Assembly (NCBI GenBank): GCA_032718475.1
Contig: JAUCBJ010008976.1
Span: 1-64,000, forward strand
Origin: Nemertoderma westbladi
Lineage: Eukaryota; Xenacoelomorpha; Nemertodermatida; Nemertodermatidae
Length of the DNA stretch: 64,000 nt
Direction of reading: 5' to 3'
Shown here: positions 32,801-42,193 of the stretch, piece by piece
Layout of the letters: each line of letters opens with the position of its first letter
Numbering within the stretch: the stretch's first letter is position 1
The notes under the pieces: generated by a model
The model's database searches: none
Told to the model about the DNA's origin: nothing
The model's input: the letters and a program-made list of their open reading frames with translations, nothing else
Made by a program: the position numbers and the translations under genes

Positions 32801-33909
32801 AGGTTTGGAAATCTACAGTAATAGTGGATTATTATGTAGGTGCGTTGTCCACCCCCCAGGATGAACTAGGAGAACACAGTATAAAGTCAGTAAAAATGGT
32901 GGCGATAAAGAACTTCGCTACCAGCCAAGTAGAACCTTATAACTGGGATGAGGACGATTCCACCCAGCAGCTTAATATACCTAGATTCAACACAGATTAC
33001 CCTGGAGTGCAAATACTCATCGGCCAAAATGCGCATGAGGCGCTTGAGACATTGGAGAAACGGCCTGCTCAACTGCAACCACTACAAGCCTATGCGGGAA
33101 GAACTAGAGTAGGTTGGTACTTTACTGGCCCTTCCCGTAGAACTCTCATAGAAAGGTTACCAAAAGAACGGGTATACCAAGTAAGTGAATGGGAAGCAGA
33201 GAGCAGTGAGGTAGACGACCCAACTGAGGGAACACCATACTCCTCAGATAATGATGATATTAACTCCAATGTAGATCAATGGAGACATTGCCCCGAGACG
33301 ATTAATCTAGCCGACATCGCTTCCAGAGGAGCAACTCCTCAAGAACTGACAGATACTCCAGACTGGTTAGGTGGACCCGACTTCCTAAGTAAAGAAGATG
33401 AATGGCCTCCCCATCTTACCACGGCTGAGATTAGACAAGCCAAGGGAGCGGAGAAAGTCAAACCTAAAACCCGGACGAGTAAATCAAGGTTATTTAAACC
33501 CGTGATAGATCTGTCTATACTACACATTGCCAGGGACGACGCTGTGGATCTAAACTCCCCCACCGCGAACCGATCTGTTGTGGAGATCAGAGAGAGAGAC
33601 TGGAGATCTGGAACACCAGACGTCTCGCCGGGACTCTCACCTCTCCTGCCGGGAGCGATGGACCACTATAGATCCTGGAATCGGCTTTGTAAGGCCGTCA
33701 TGTATTTGAAGCGATGTTTCTATCGTCACTATTCCAGGACGAAGAGGAAACCTGGAATTGTCTTCGAGACACAGCAGCTCTATCGCCCAGTTGGTCGTTT
33801 ATGTTTACTGGAACGAGACCGAGAACTGTCCGGAAACTATGGAAGGCAAGATACTCTTCCCACGACCACCTCCCTAATCCAACAAACATCTAGGGACTCC
33901 CCAACGTAA
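29806..33909 (+). CDS. gag-pro: E1 Gag-protease polyprotein, RT and RNase H missing
   Basis: 1367 codons. A Lys/Glu/Ala coiled coil lies at about residues 85-190. A DUF1759-like Gag core spans about 505-680 (KVGEIVKFNGDEMKWLPF, LRFLIECLEGSPKL). The Cys/His region at about 787-853 has CVLCDGPHRLSAC, CYNCLRRGHQRRTC and CAKCGAKHHILLH. An aspartic protease motif LLDSGSTGTFID lies at about 962, with GVQILIGQN at about 1067. After AGRTRVGWYFTGP the RT/RNase H block expected in BEL/Pao is absent; the frame goes on within about 50 residues to the pre-integrase region (RHCPETINLADIASRG, about 1159; DHYRSWNRLCKAV, about 1285) and ends before an integrase core. It is likely to assemble particles and process itself but cannot reverse transcribe. 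In L this frame is joined to the upstream Gag. Confidence 0.88.
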   Translation: MENQQTLHFTQVESEATAEKPHKRDAIDIYLSDYQRFVGDEEVRRRLDGLSPNSEGAKLVLDAIDADMIAANQAKFDERLRIARVQEEQVKKKRIEDRKTAAAAEVERKAAAAAAAAEAEAERKAVEVERKAVEVERKAVEVERKAVEVERKAVEVERKATVAAAEAERKIAMAEAERRASEETTQLELENIQENQDCINKQLTASNMQLMNRSTPKRQGYTSSDEGDRSRLSRRRRMSHRQKLPDLPPAVRRQLTNTGLGSTEPTDQIIKIERLPTIVDEPEIIRPVLEITPSVIETPVLPEPTSKFPLHSTKLPVPHKTTPETVPALDSERNINDLSPVVSRLPATTLADPASAVEWVDEGRRGMNLLLGQMQETVHQFKGTVRESRLELQEVQQSITLERDKLVNTQKGIPPPPVTMCQPVRSEVFHAQGVEPTCIYTASEVETPIVNPIKGNYKPVDNDIPYRPDHNPRNLYIDNSILNNTMAQESFTRQMARTEARQAVKVGEIVKFNGDEMKWLPFNEYYKDNIQNSVLSNGEKLRFLIECLEGSPKLMALKFIGHPDGLRQVWDTLNTRYGNRNNIARYLYAKLVAPRKFISSGIIEFSDEIQEICRQLDWLGKSHEYQNSMVVGALASNLPKGGVGTRWDKTVLYMMEQQRRDPTMADLMSFLDGEVKLQLLKQSREKTPENKVSEKPVSRRKVIPVCYTDDGESQASQEEDSGKDTERSYYDNTAPKDVSKFKSRTNDRREQVRKTPPTSPKRIHVRKPEERTSVHNVTQSKVSNIKPKCVLCDGPHRLSACDEFLRKSLKDRREVMWDKRLCYNCLRRGHQRRTCYSDARCAKCGAKHHILLHTEFDRNSPSQVSESELHVQFSDVNDTDQSSEMEGFYTDEFSDENESCYLINTAVYRALTCEEDTDSELLLTTSDRQPSWKAPTSNVGIREFPVVQLRVHRPKRSYIVNALLDSGSTGTFIDKELAEDIFAGQPKSRTKLNMSGIMQVWKSTVIVDYYVGALSTPQDELGEHSIKSVKMVAIKNFATSQVEPYNWDEDDSTQQLNIPRFNTDYPGVQILIGQNAHEALETLEKRPAQLQPLQAYAGRTRVGWYFTGPSRRTLIERLPKERVYQVSEWEAESSEVDDPTEGTPYSSDNDDINSNVDQWRHCPETINLADIASRGATPQELTDTPDWLGGPDFLSKEDEWPPHLTTAEIRQAKGAEKVKPKTRTSKSRLFKPVIDLSILHIARDDAVDLNSPTANRSVVEIRERDWRSGTPDVSPGLSPLLPGAMDHYRSWNRLCKAVMYLKRCFYRHYSRTKRKPGIVFETQQLYRPVGRLCLLERDRELSGNYGRQDTLPTTTSLIQQTSRDSPT
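30178..30282 (+). repeat. Five 21-bp repeats encoding coiled-coil heptads
   Basis: GCGGTAGAAGTGGAAAGAAAG five times in a row, giving (AVEVERK)5 on the Gag coiled coil. Copy L has no such array at the equivalent place, only diverged Ala/Glu-rich sequence. Confidence 0.95.
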
Positions 33910-35542
33910 CAGCATCTGGAGTGGGTGTGTGACTATATTATTTTATATTCTTATTATTTTATATTTATGTATGTATTATTATGTAATTTTATTATAATCG
34001 TTTCCTTTAATTTTATTTAGTAGAATGTTATTTTAGCGATTATTTAGTAGATTAGTGCAATATGTATTAGTGTTTATTACTTAGTTACTTATATATTATA
34101 TATTTACAGCGACGGCGAGAAATAATTCTTTTTCTCTTTCCTTACTATCCGTATTACATTACAAATACGTAACTACAGTAAGATGAAATCTCCGTACTTA
34201 TTAAAGTACAATAAAGCTCCTACTATATTCAAGTATTATTGGTAAAGTAGAGTATTAGGAATGCAAAATTCAGATCCTCGTGTCTCGGCTAAACCAAGCT
34301 CTTGGTAGACCTTGGAAACGACTTGCCTCTTCTCACTGACATTGCTTCGTGCGATATTGCTCTCATACCGTATATTAAATAATACATATAGTAGCGTGAT
34401 GTCCCTTTAACAGTAGCGTATAACGCAAATAAATCTGTTAAACCCTTTGATCATCTGCAATTCTAGTCGATTAAGATATCGCGGCACCCACCGATATACT
34501 TGAAAGACAAATTCTAGAATCAGTGGTTAACGTCCCCAGACAAGTTCTGGAATAAACTGGTTCCCATCCTAAATATTAATTATTAATATTTACAAAATCT
34601 GTCAAATTTTAGGTCCTTTAAAATTCTAGTCTATTAAGATATCGTAGCACTTACCGATATTCTTAAAAAGACCAATTTCCTAGAATCAAGGATCCTAGTC
34701 CCCAGACATGTTCTGGAATAAAATTGTGTCTATTTAATATTAAATAATAAAATTTACGGGAATAAATTTAAATTCATGTTTTAATGAATTTGATAAATTG
34801 TCATTTTATACAATTTATAACATTCCCAAAATTCCATTAATTAATAGATCATGGGAGCGGAGATTCACCCTATTAAGTGTATTAGTGTGCGAGAATCTCC
34901 AATGTATAGTCAATAGCCGATAAAATTCATAAAATCATGTATAAAGGGGATATTGACAATTAAAGAATTACTATTAAATAGCATCCCAGATCTGTATGCA
35001 TGAGAATTACTCTAATTCTACCGCTAGCTTTCCATAATGTCACCATATAGCAACAACCACGCTAGAATTAGAAGTGAGCTAAAAGAACAATAGAAAGCTT
35101 GCCCCATTGAATAGCATAGGGAACACATAGCACACTGCTAGTATCCAAGGATACATAATAATAACGTGACATTCTGGAAGGCACTTGACTAATGGACAAA
35201 TGGCCCGAATGTGTATAATTTGTGACAGTTGTGTGGAATTTGTGCGTTTATAGGTGAATGTTACTACTAAGGTGTGTTTACAGTAGCGAGTCGCAATTGG
35301 GAAAGTAACCCTAACTCTGCAGCAAGAACCTGAAGTAAATCTAAGCCTTTGGGACGGACAGTGGAGTGACTTGTGCCGGTTATCGTTGTCGTTGTGTAGC
35401 TACGACATTGGCGAAAACACAGCGACGACGGTACATCGGCGCTGAGGATCTTGCACTGTCCGGGGGCAGAGAGGGGTAGGCAGCGACGCCCGCTAGCCTA
35501 AATATAAACTCATTATAATATTGATAAACTCATATAGCAGAT
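33910..35542 (+). other. Spacer between the two ORFs of E1
   Basis: AT-rich, no gene. Two imperfect copies of a block of about 100 bp (TTAAGATATCG...CCCCAGACA.GTTCTGGAATAAA) lie at 34461-34559 and 34626-34725. A possible 3' splice site CATATAGCAG lies at 35532-35541, directly before the ORF2 ATG, so ORF2 could be translated from a spliced RNA. This is inference. Confidence 0.6.
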
Positions 35543-38500
35543 ATGACTGAGTTGATAGAAGATGATCTTGGTATCAGGGAGCGATATACTCTACCTTTAC
35601 AAGCGTTTGTCGATAGCTTGATACGCGGCGACGCTGGTCCAACTACTACGGAGGACGATGGTCGTTATATCGAACCGCCAATGTCCCAGGAGCAACTTAC
35701 GCGTGAATTGGACTATAGAAAATTCACCGCTCGCTATACGCATCGTAATGGTGCGTATATGTACTTCTTAACTACTGGTCATCCTATCGATTTACACGAT
35801 ACGGACGATGTAGACACCGAAAGGGAAATGGTTTTATTTAAATATCATGCCCAGCGGAGTCGGAACGATAAACCGAGAATAGAACACGAGAATTCTATTC
35901 GAAACCGACTCGAAAGAGAAGACGTTGAAGAGCCGGATAAACGCAGCGACTTCAACGATTATCTGGAATTTCTGAGAGAAACATATCTCAATATTGCCAG
36001 TCAACAAAATCTAGAAACTCGATATCCTCAAGGTATACATCATGATCCTATGATAGAACTCAAACGACTCTATTTCACTATGATGTATCTTACCGCCGAT
36101 CGACCGCTACCTGTCGTCCCAGATAGCTTCGAACAGATGGAGGAATATTGTAAAACTGGAGAACGATCACCCGCGTTTCCCCTGCAGGACGTGCGTCTTT
36201 GGTATTACTGTGACGAATGCCCTAGGCCCAATCAGCAAACGGAAAGACACAAACATCCGCGGAGACGTTGCGCTAAACACAGTTTTACACGATATACTTA
36301 TGGGAGTTTCGAGCGAAACCTGTTCGATGTATCACCTTCGCTCGCTCGACTCAAACGATCCTTGAATAAACCAATGATCAGAGTTCCGGAATACTCGGTC
36401 AGACCTCCTCATTCCTCAGTGAGACCTCAAACGCTTGATCCTAATAGTATAACGGATCCCCCTGAACTGTACTCACTATTTAAAGATCTTGTGTTACCCG
36501 AACAGTTGATCGGTGGCACTCCGGTAGTGGGCTCACTAGATATTCGCCAACCCTACCTAGCCGGATTAGGACGCGGTCATCTAATATCGCCGTTTAACCC
36601 ATACAACCGTCCAGGCTTAAACCCAATACAACCCGTTACTGAAGTCGAAGAGAGCGTTGTACGAAACGCTTTAGACGCTATTCGGCAGAAAATCGGAAAA
36701 GGAACTTACGATTGTTTAGAGAAACGCAAATTGCAGCAACAAGTCCAAGCGGCGAAAGAATTAGCTTTACCCCAGTTCAATAGAGAAATACAGGATCTCG
36801 AGGAAGACATCGAACGTGGACGCACCTACTCTTTACAAGAGTTCCTAGACGAGCGTTTACAACAGCAAGCGGAGGAAAATCAGCTCGAGGAGAGACATAT
36901 AGAAATGGATGAGAGAGAAGAAGCAGCTTTAGCCCAGCCGGAAGCTCAAATTCTTATAACGGATCTCTATTCTAAAACCATCATCCATCCTTCGATGGTT
37001 CCCCATTTCGGAGACAAACTCTTCGCCACGGCACAGCCTCAACCGGTTGATATCAACCTAAGATCTCGAGATCTTATCGCTGACGCTCCTATGTTGCAAC
37101 GTCCGCCAATCGAGGCCGCTCGTGTCGATGGTATACTCGTTGAACCTCCGGACAATAGAGCGGATCTTGTCCGTCGCATGGTACACGATGTTAACATACG
37201 TGCTAGACCTTTACCGAACTCGTTTTATGGGATCAAAGATCACCCTTATTACGTCAATCTAACGCAATATTACATGGTAAAACCGGAAGATCCTACACAT
37301 AGTCTGAGGTTTCTACCACTAATAAATCCTCTCGATCTTGTCGAACTTGAACAACTGCAGAAACATCTGGACCAGTTAGTTAAAGTAAACTCATTTCGAA
37401 AACCCTATAATGTTTCCAGGATAGAGAAAGAGACAATACCTCCGTATAATCTTGATGGATTCATCAAAACTCGATTAGTACACTGGAATCTCGATGTGTT
37501 ATTCGAGGAGGAAAGAATACAACGATATGGAAATTTAGAAACATATAATACACAATATTTAAAGTATAGAGATCTACCTAACGCTAGCGAATGCGCTACC
37601 TTGTGGCATCCTGTGGGAATGACTCTAGAAAACGCCACAAAAGAGTGGAATAAGACTCTTAACGTTATCGAAATGTATGGAGTTGTCACTTACGATAACG
37701 AAGGTAGCGTTCCGGTTGGAGAACTGGGAACTACGCGAATGATACACATACGAGGACTAGCTGGTTCTACCCACGTATTTACTCGAGCGTGTTCCGATGT
37801 GATTGATTATTCCTTTGAGACTCTAACCGAGACACAAAAGAAACTCCGACATGGACAATTCGAACTCGCGCAGCGTTACGTCATCGACACCAAGCGCAAA
37901 CCGGCCATGGGTATCGATGGATCGATGTTACCCCAGCCCGTGCTCGAGATGTTGTTTAACGAAAGAATCCTTAAAATCGGCTCAGCTGTTTATGGAGATC
38001 TCCAAAACGACTTTCGGAACATGGAGAACATCCCATACCCTTTCGTAGATACTCAGCTAATTGCTCCCTTGGCAGAAGGCCGAGGTTTCTTCCGCACTAT
38101 ATATGCCAATACACCCAGCGGCATTACTAAAGTACAACGAACCTCCATCGGACATCTTGCCTTTCAAGAATATGGATGGAATTTCAAGGTTGGAAATCCT
38201 ATCAACTACCAACAAGTATATGGAGATCATTATTCTCGATTATACTTTGACGGACCATTGACCGCACCTGGCGCCGTGTATAGCTTTATGAGTGTACCAC
38301 TTCGACCCTCCTTAGCTATATACACGATCTTTGAAAACGCCGCACTTGCCGGTTGGCTAGCCGATGTGTGCAGTCGTACCATACGCACCCATCCCTTAAT
38401 ACTTGGAACCAAACTCGCCAAGCTAGATGAACACAATAAATTCATCCGCTTCGAATGTTTCAGGCGCTTTCTGACTCCGTTCCGTAACGTTGATAGTCAG

Positions 38501-39796
38501 TTCAAGGACCGCGCTCTGACCAAACTCAGCCTAAGAGACTCAGCTGCGGAGAAGTTAAACAGCGCGGGATTCGCCCTTTTCAAGGACGTTTGTATACAGA
38601 ACTTACATTCATCTGTTATACAAAGACCTCGAATACCCACGGGTTATTCTGTCGTAGAAGTTCAGACAGTGGGTTCGCTTGCGGAGACAGCCGCACCTAT
38701 CTCAGCTATGCAATTGGAGGACGAACCAATATGCTTAGAATCCGAGGAGATTCAGCCTACAGCGCCCCGGAGCAGCGATAACGACTACGTCTTAGAATGG
38801 TATCAAGGTCCACAATGTCTCACCGCATACGATTATCGGCACGCCAACTATGTTTCTCGAAAACATTGCCGATTATGTGCATCGAGAGATCATTTCACCC
38901 CTATGGACTCAGACGTACCCTGCTCCTATTTCCACGAACAATCGATGATGGAGATCTATTGTGCGTATTGCAGACTCAATAACTCGCACATTTTTGCAGT
39001 CTGCCCCCAATTTATGACTCAATGCCACCACTGTCAACTTAAAGGACATGCCAGTTTTAATTGCCCTTTTAACCGCGATTTGGAAAGCGTAGATGAGTTG
39101 ATTACCCTGCGCTACAACCGAGCTTGGGAAGCGAACGCGGATTTGCATTGTGAGTCACGCCATCGCTATTACCCTGGACGCGCCTACGAGGGAGTTTACG
39201 CGTTCCATCCTTATCTATTCGCGTCTGTTGAACAAAAAACACGCACACCGAGTTATGAACTAATGAAGCGTGTTGGTGAGTGTATTTCCACCAAATTTGT
39301 TCGAAAATATCTCAGGAACATCAATCCTAACGATATTAATTCATATCATTTGATCAATTTCATCCATCAAGACCCTGAGTATGGCGATTTATTTATCAAC
39401 TCGCACCCTGAGTTACAGGAAGTATCTCGACGGCCCTACGAATATCGAGCCAGAGAACGCGAGCTGGAAAGAACCATTAAACCTAGGAAGTTTCTCACCA
39501 CTCACGGTCCACCTACCGCTATTGTCCAGATGACTCGTCAGGGACCAGTAGGAGCTGCTGTCCTAAGACGCGCCCTAAAGGCCGTTAGACCTCACTCCAC
39601 TGAAGTTGATATCGATCAACCAGGTACCTCGACAGGCGGATACACCGATCGTAATCCTAAACCTTCTGATACAATTGTATTGCACCCTTCACCCAGGAGT
39701 TACAGCCCTCCTAGTAAAGTGGCTCGCCCCAAAGAGAAAAGGACTCTTGCTAGCCTCAAAAAACTGCGTAAACGCCATCCGCGTAAGAAAGACTAA
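35543..39796 (+). CDS. E1 accessory ORF2, 1417-aa protein of unknown function
   Basis: Intact from ATG 35543 to TAA 39796. I recognise no RT, integrase, protease, envelope or helicase motif. Seen: a Cys/His patch CDECPRPNQQTERHKHPRRR then C (about 221-245); a Glu/Gln-rich coiled coil (about 382-470); a Pro-poor middle with DAPMLQRPP and YYMVKPEDP (about 530-590); CRLCASRDHF (about 1107); two zinc-knuckle-like motifs CAYCRLNNSHIFAVC and CHHCQLKGHASFNC (about 1138-1172); a strongly basic tail (about 1388-1417). There is no signal peptide or membrane segment. It lies between the Gag-protease ORF and the polypurine tract, where an env-like or extra gene would sit. A homologous remnant sits at the same place in E2 (50600-51440). 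The knuckles and coiled coil suggest a nucleic-acid-binding structural or packaging role, but that is inference. Confidence 0.85.
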   Translation: MTELIEDDLGIRERYTLPLQAFVDSLIRGDAGPTTTEDDGRYIEPPMSQEQLTRELDYRKFTARYTHRNGAYMYFLTTGHPIDLHDTDDVDTEREMVLFKYHAQRSRNDKPRIEHENSIRNRLEREDVEEPDKRSDFNDYLEFLRETYLNIASQQNLETRYPQGIHHDPMIELKRLYFTMMYLTADRPLPVVPDSFEQMEEYCKTGERSPAFPLQDVRLWYYCDECPRPNQQTERHKHPRRRCAKHSFTRYTYGSFERNLFDVSPSLARLKRSLNKPMIRVPEYSVRPPHSSVRPQTLDPNSITDPPELYSLFKDLVLPEQLIGGTPVVGSLDIRQPYLAGLGRGHLISPFNPYNRPGLNPIQPVTEVEESVVRNALDAIRQKIGKGTYDCLEKRKLQQQVQAAKELALPQFNREIQDLEEDIERGRTYSLQEFLDERLQQQAEENQLEERHIEMDEREEAALAQPEAQILITDLYSKTIIHPSMVPHFGDKLFATAQPQPVDINLRSRDLIADAPMLQRPPIEAARVDGILVEPPDNRADLVRRMVHDVNIRARPLPNSFYGIKDHPYYVNLTQYYMVKPEDPTHSLRFLPLINPLDLVELEQLQKHLDQLVKVNSFRKPYNVSRIEKETIPPYNLDGFIKTRLVHWNLDVLFEEERIQRYGNLETYNTQYLKYRDLPNASECATLWHPVGMTLENATKEWNKTLNVIEMYGVVTYDNEGSVPVGELGTTRMIHIRGLAGSTHVFTRACSDVIDYSFETLTETQKKLRHGQFELAQRYVIDTKRKPAMGIDGSMLPQPVLEMLFNERILKIGSAVYGDLQNDFRNMENIPYPFVDTQLIAPLAEGRGFFRTIYANTPSGITKVQRTSIGHLAFQEYGWNFKVGNPINYQQVYGDHYSRLYFDGPLTAPGAVYSFMSVPLRPSLAIYTIFENAALAGWLADVCSRTIRTHPLILGTKLAKLDEHNKFIRFECFRRFLTPFRNVDSQFKDRALTKLSLRDSAAEKLNSAGFALFKDVCIQNLHSSVIQRPRIPTGYSVVEVQTVGSLAETAAPISAMQLEDEPICLESEEIQPTAPRSSDNDYVLEWYQGPQCLTAYDYRHANYVSRKHCRLCASRDHFTPMDSDVPCSYFHEQSMMEIYCAYCRLNNSHIFAVCPQFMTQCHHCQLKGHASFNCPFNRDLESVDELITLRYNRAWEANADLHCESRHRYYPGRAYEGVYAFHPYLFASVEQKTRTPSYELMKRVGECISTKFVRKYLRNINPNDINSYHLINFIHQDPEYGDLFINSHPELQEVSRRPYEYRARERELERTIKPRKFLTTHGPPTAIVQMTRQGPVGAAVLRRALKAVRPHSTEVDIDQPGTSTGGYTDRNPKPSDTIVLHPSPRSYSPPSKVARPKEKRTLASLKKLRKRHPRKKD

Positions 39797-39866
39797 CTGT
39801 TTAGAGTATTTTTATATTTTAGAAACTGTGATTTTTTATATTTTATAGAATTAAATCCCATTTTCT

Positions 39867-39874
39867 GGGAGCGG
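39867..39874 (+). promoter_or_regulatory. Polypurine tract of E1
   Basis: GGGAGCGG ends directly at the 3' LTR. E2 has GGAAGCGG at the same place. This is the expected primer site for plus-strand synthesis. Confidence 0.75.
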
Positions 39875-41041
39875 TGTAAAAGCTTTTGCGGAATTGGCTG
39901 GTTATTTTCCCCGCAAAGTACTCTGTAGTTGATTTAACGGGCATAAAAAGCTGTTTCCTTACTGTACCGGTGTTTTAGTGGACATAAAAGCAATTTCTTC
40001 TGTATGTGTACTTTAGCGGACATAACTAGCAATTTTATGTCGCAATACGCTAAAATCCTCTTGACACAGTATAGTTACTATGACGACGGCTAACAGCTGA
40101 TCTGTACACGTGTAGCTTTTCCTTTGTCTCTTTGTTCGGACAACCAATCAGAGCGATTCTCCTGTTTTTTGTACAGAAACCTCCGGGAAATCGCGCAATG
40201 CATTATGGGTCAATGTTTACCTTTTTTCCTGATGCCAGAAGACCGGCTTTGGAATATCTGTGGTTTCAGGCTTTAACCAAACATTAGTAGGCTTGATCAT
40301 CGAAACGTATATCTGTTATCAAACAAACTAATCCATGCAAATCATATTGTCAACTACAAACACCGCATTTTTACTGCTATTTACTGTCGGTCATTAATTA
40401 TATCAGTTGATGGAATATTATTATATTTGGAATATCGATAAATAATTATAAAACCCTCAATCGTCTTGATATACTGAAGGTAAGAGAGACTGGTTACATA
40501 TAACGATTCCGACTTACATTAAAGTGGTTTTGAAGTGAATCTAATGCTATTTCATAGGCACTACATGTATTGGTCGTTGTTCTCTTTATATGTGACTAAA
40601 TTTAGTGAAGGTCGGCAGATTGGTGTGCAGCATTGTGCAGTAGTGTGCATGATTGTGATTGATAACAAAGCATCTCCTAAAGAATGCGCTTTATACGTGA
40701 ATCCATAGCCATCCCGTTGTGTCTAGTGTAAGTCATAACTCTGTTTACATATTTAGAGCGCCACGTCCTAAAGGAACTGTTAATATTTCCCGAAAGTGAA
40801 TAATATTGGTCAGAAATTATATCTTAACGATCAGTCGAATAATACAGTAGGCCTATGCCGCAATAAGGTCAAGCCTCCGAATCCAGTCTCCCGGGTATAT
40901 CCAGCGGGTGAATGGTTGCGCATAGACTGGCTTCGGCTAATGTAGTGTAACAAATACTCGTCATAGGCTAAAGTCGATTTATAATCTAGAAGACATTTAA
41001 ATTTGGCAGGTTAAACTGCTAAAGGTCTAAAAGCGCGAACA
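39875..41041 (+). repeat. 3' LTR of E1
   Basis: 1167 bp, same length as the 5' LTR, 14 substitutions counted by eye, starting TGTAAAAGC and ending GCGCGAACA. Confidence 0.92.
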
Positions 41042-41046
41042 AGTTC
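41042..41046 (+). repeat. E1 target-site duplication, right (AGTTC)
   Basis: Same five bases as 22296-22300. E2 sequence resumes after it. Confidence 0.85.
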
Positions 41047-42193
41047 GAATTTTTCAGTCGATCAGAACCACTTTATGCAGTCTGAGCCCGTCAACAGTTC
41101 GTTATACCCTATACTTGGCAAAATAACTAAGAGCCTAGCTAGCGTATGGACGCATTCTACTAACCGTATCTATTGTTTTTATTTGTGCTATTAACGTTTG
41201 TCTCTTGACTGGTTTCGACGTCCTAAACGTTCGAAACGTTTTACAAATTCCCTGGTAAATTTCCACAGTCTTTTTGTTCTGCCAATTTTGTTTTTACGTG
41301 TATTACATTAAAGTAAACTCTAAGTTTACATCACTTCTTGTAACGTAGGTACTTTAGGTATAAGTAATGTTTGTATTTATTTTATTGAGTTGTGCGGTTT
41401 TTTATTCCGAGATTATTATTCCATAATAAATATAAAGGGAACATTTAACCGATATACATACATATCATCGAGCTATTTAACATTTCATCTCATTTATTCC
41501 CCCTCAGATCCAATATTTACAACTTGGATCTCTGTCAGTGTAATATTCCAAAAACCAATATATTTCTTGGGTGGAATTATTTGACGTTTCTGCCAGCAGT
41601 ATTAGGTCACATGACTGTCCTACCTCTGAAGTAACCTTGACTACAGCCTGGGCTTACACTCCCTGCTTAGTTGATTGCTGCTAGTAAGTAGGCTGTTGTA
41701 TTACACCATAGGAAACATTAGCTCAGCTTGCTAGCCCCAACCCATCCTGTTGGTTGGACGTATTACATGTGAAGGTAGCTTACAGCATACACTCCATAGT
41801 GGTAGTATACTACTTTGCTTATACCACCTTCTTTGTTGTTGGGCTATCTTATCTCTAATCCAATAGGAGGTAATTCATTACTTTGTTAGTGAGTAGCATT
41901 GCTTGTAGTGATTTAACCTAATAGTTTCCCCCACCAAGCGGTGAATCAGAATATTTATCACAGCATTATTCCTGACCAATAAATTACTGGTCATATCTTT
42001 ATTATTTACTGGTAATTAACTTGTGGACTGAATTAATCAATTTAATTCCGTGTTATTTATTTGGGTGCGATTGTAATAATTATTTATAATATATTATTAT
42101 TGTTACAATAAATTGTCGATAATAAAGTGAAGGCATAATAATTATTTAAGGGGTTAATAAAAATACATTCTCTTTAGAATAAAACCAAACAAA
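41047..42193 (+). other. E2 5' LTR remainder and/or leader
   Basis: AT-rich with no gene. It lies between the E1 insertion and the E2 Gag start. The boundary between LTR and leader is not resolved. Confidence 0.5.

Larger units (their letters stand above)
22301..41041 (+). mobile_element. BEL/Pao-like LTR retrotransposon E1, complete, RT-less, with extra ORF
   Basis: Bounded by two 1167-bp LTRs (TG...CA) with 14 mismatches and no indels by eye, and by a 5-bp duplication AGTTC. Without the nested RTE-like insertion it is about 15.5 kb. Order: LTR, 2.2-kb leader, Gag-protease ORF, 1.6-kb spacer, 1417-codon second ORF, polypurine tract, LTR. No RT, RNase H or integrase core is present anywhere, so movement would need enzymes in trans. 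The LTR divergence of about 1.2 percent indicates a fairly recent insertion. Confidence 0.9.

Noticed and set aside
29806-33909. E1 as an autonomous BEL/Pao element
   Set aside because: No RT YxDD, RNase H or integrase DDE signature was found in any frame of 22301-41041; the only RT there is the nested minus-strand RTE-like copy.
35543-39796. ORF2 as an envelope gene
   Set aside because: It is in the usual env position, but there is no signal peptide, no membrane segment and no fusion-type motif; the Cys/His knuckles argue for nucleic-acid binding.
1-41041. L and E1 as one large foldback (TIR) element, because they are inverted relative to each other
   Set aside because: E1 has its own LTR pair and target duplication, the copies differ in LTR length and sequence, and unrelated genes and elements lie between them.
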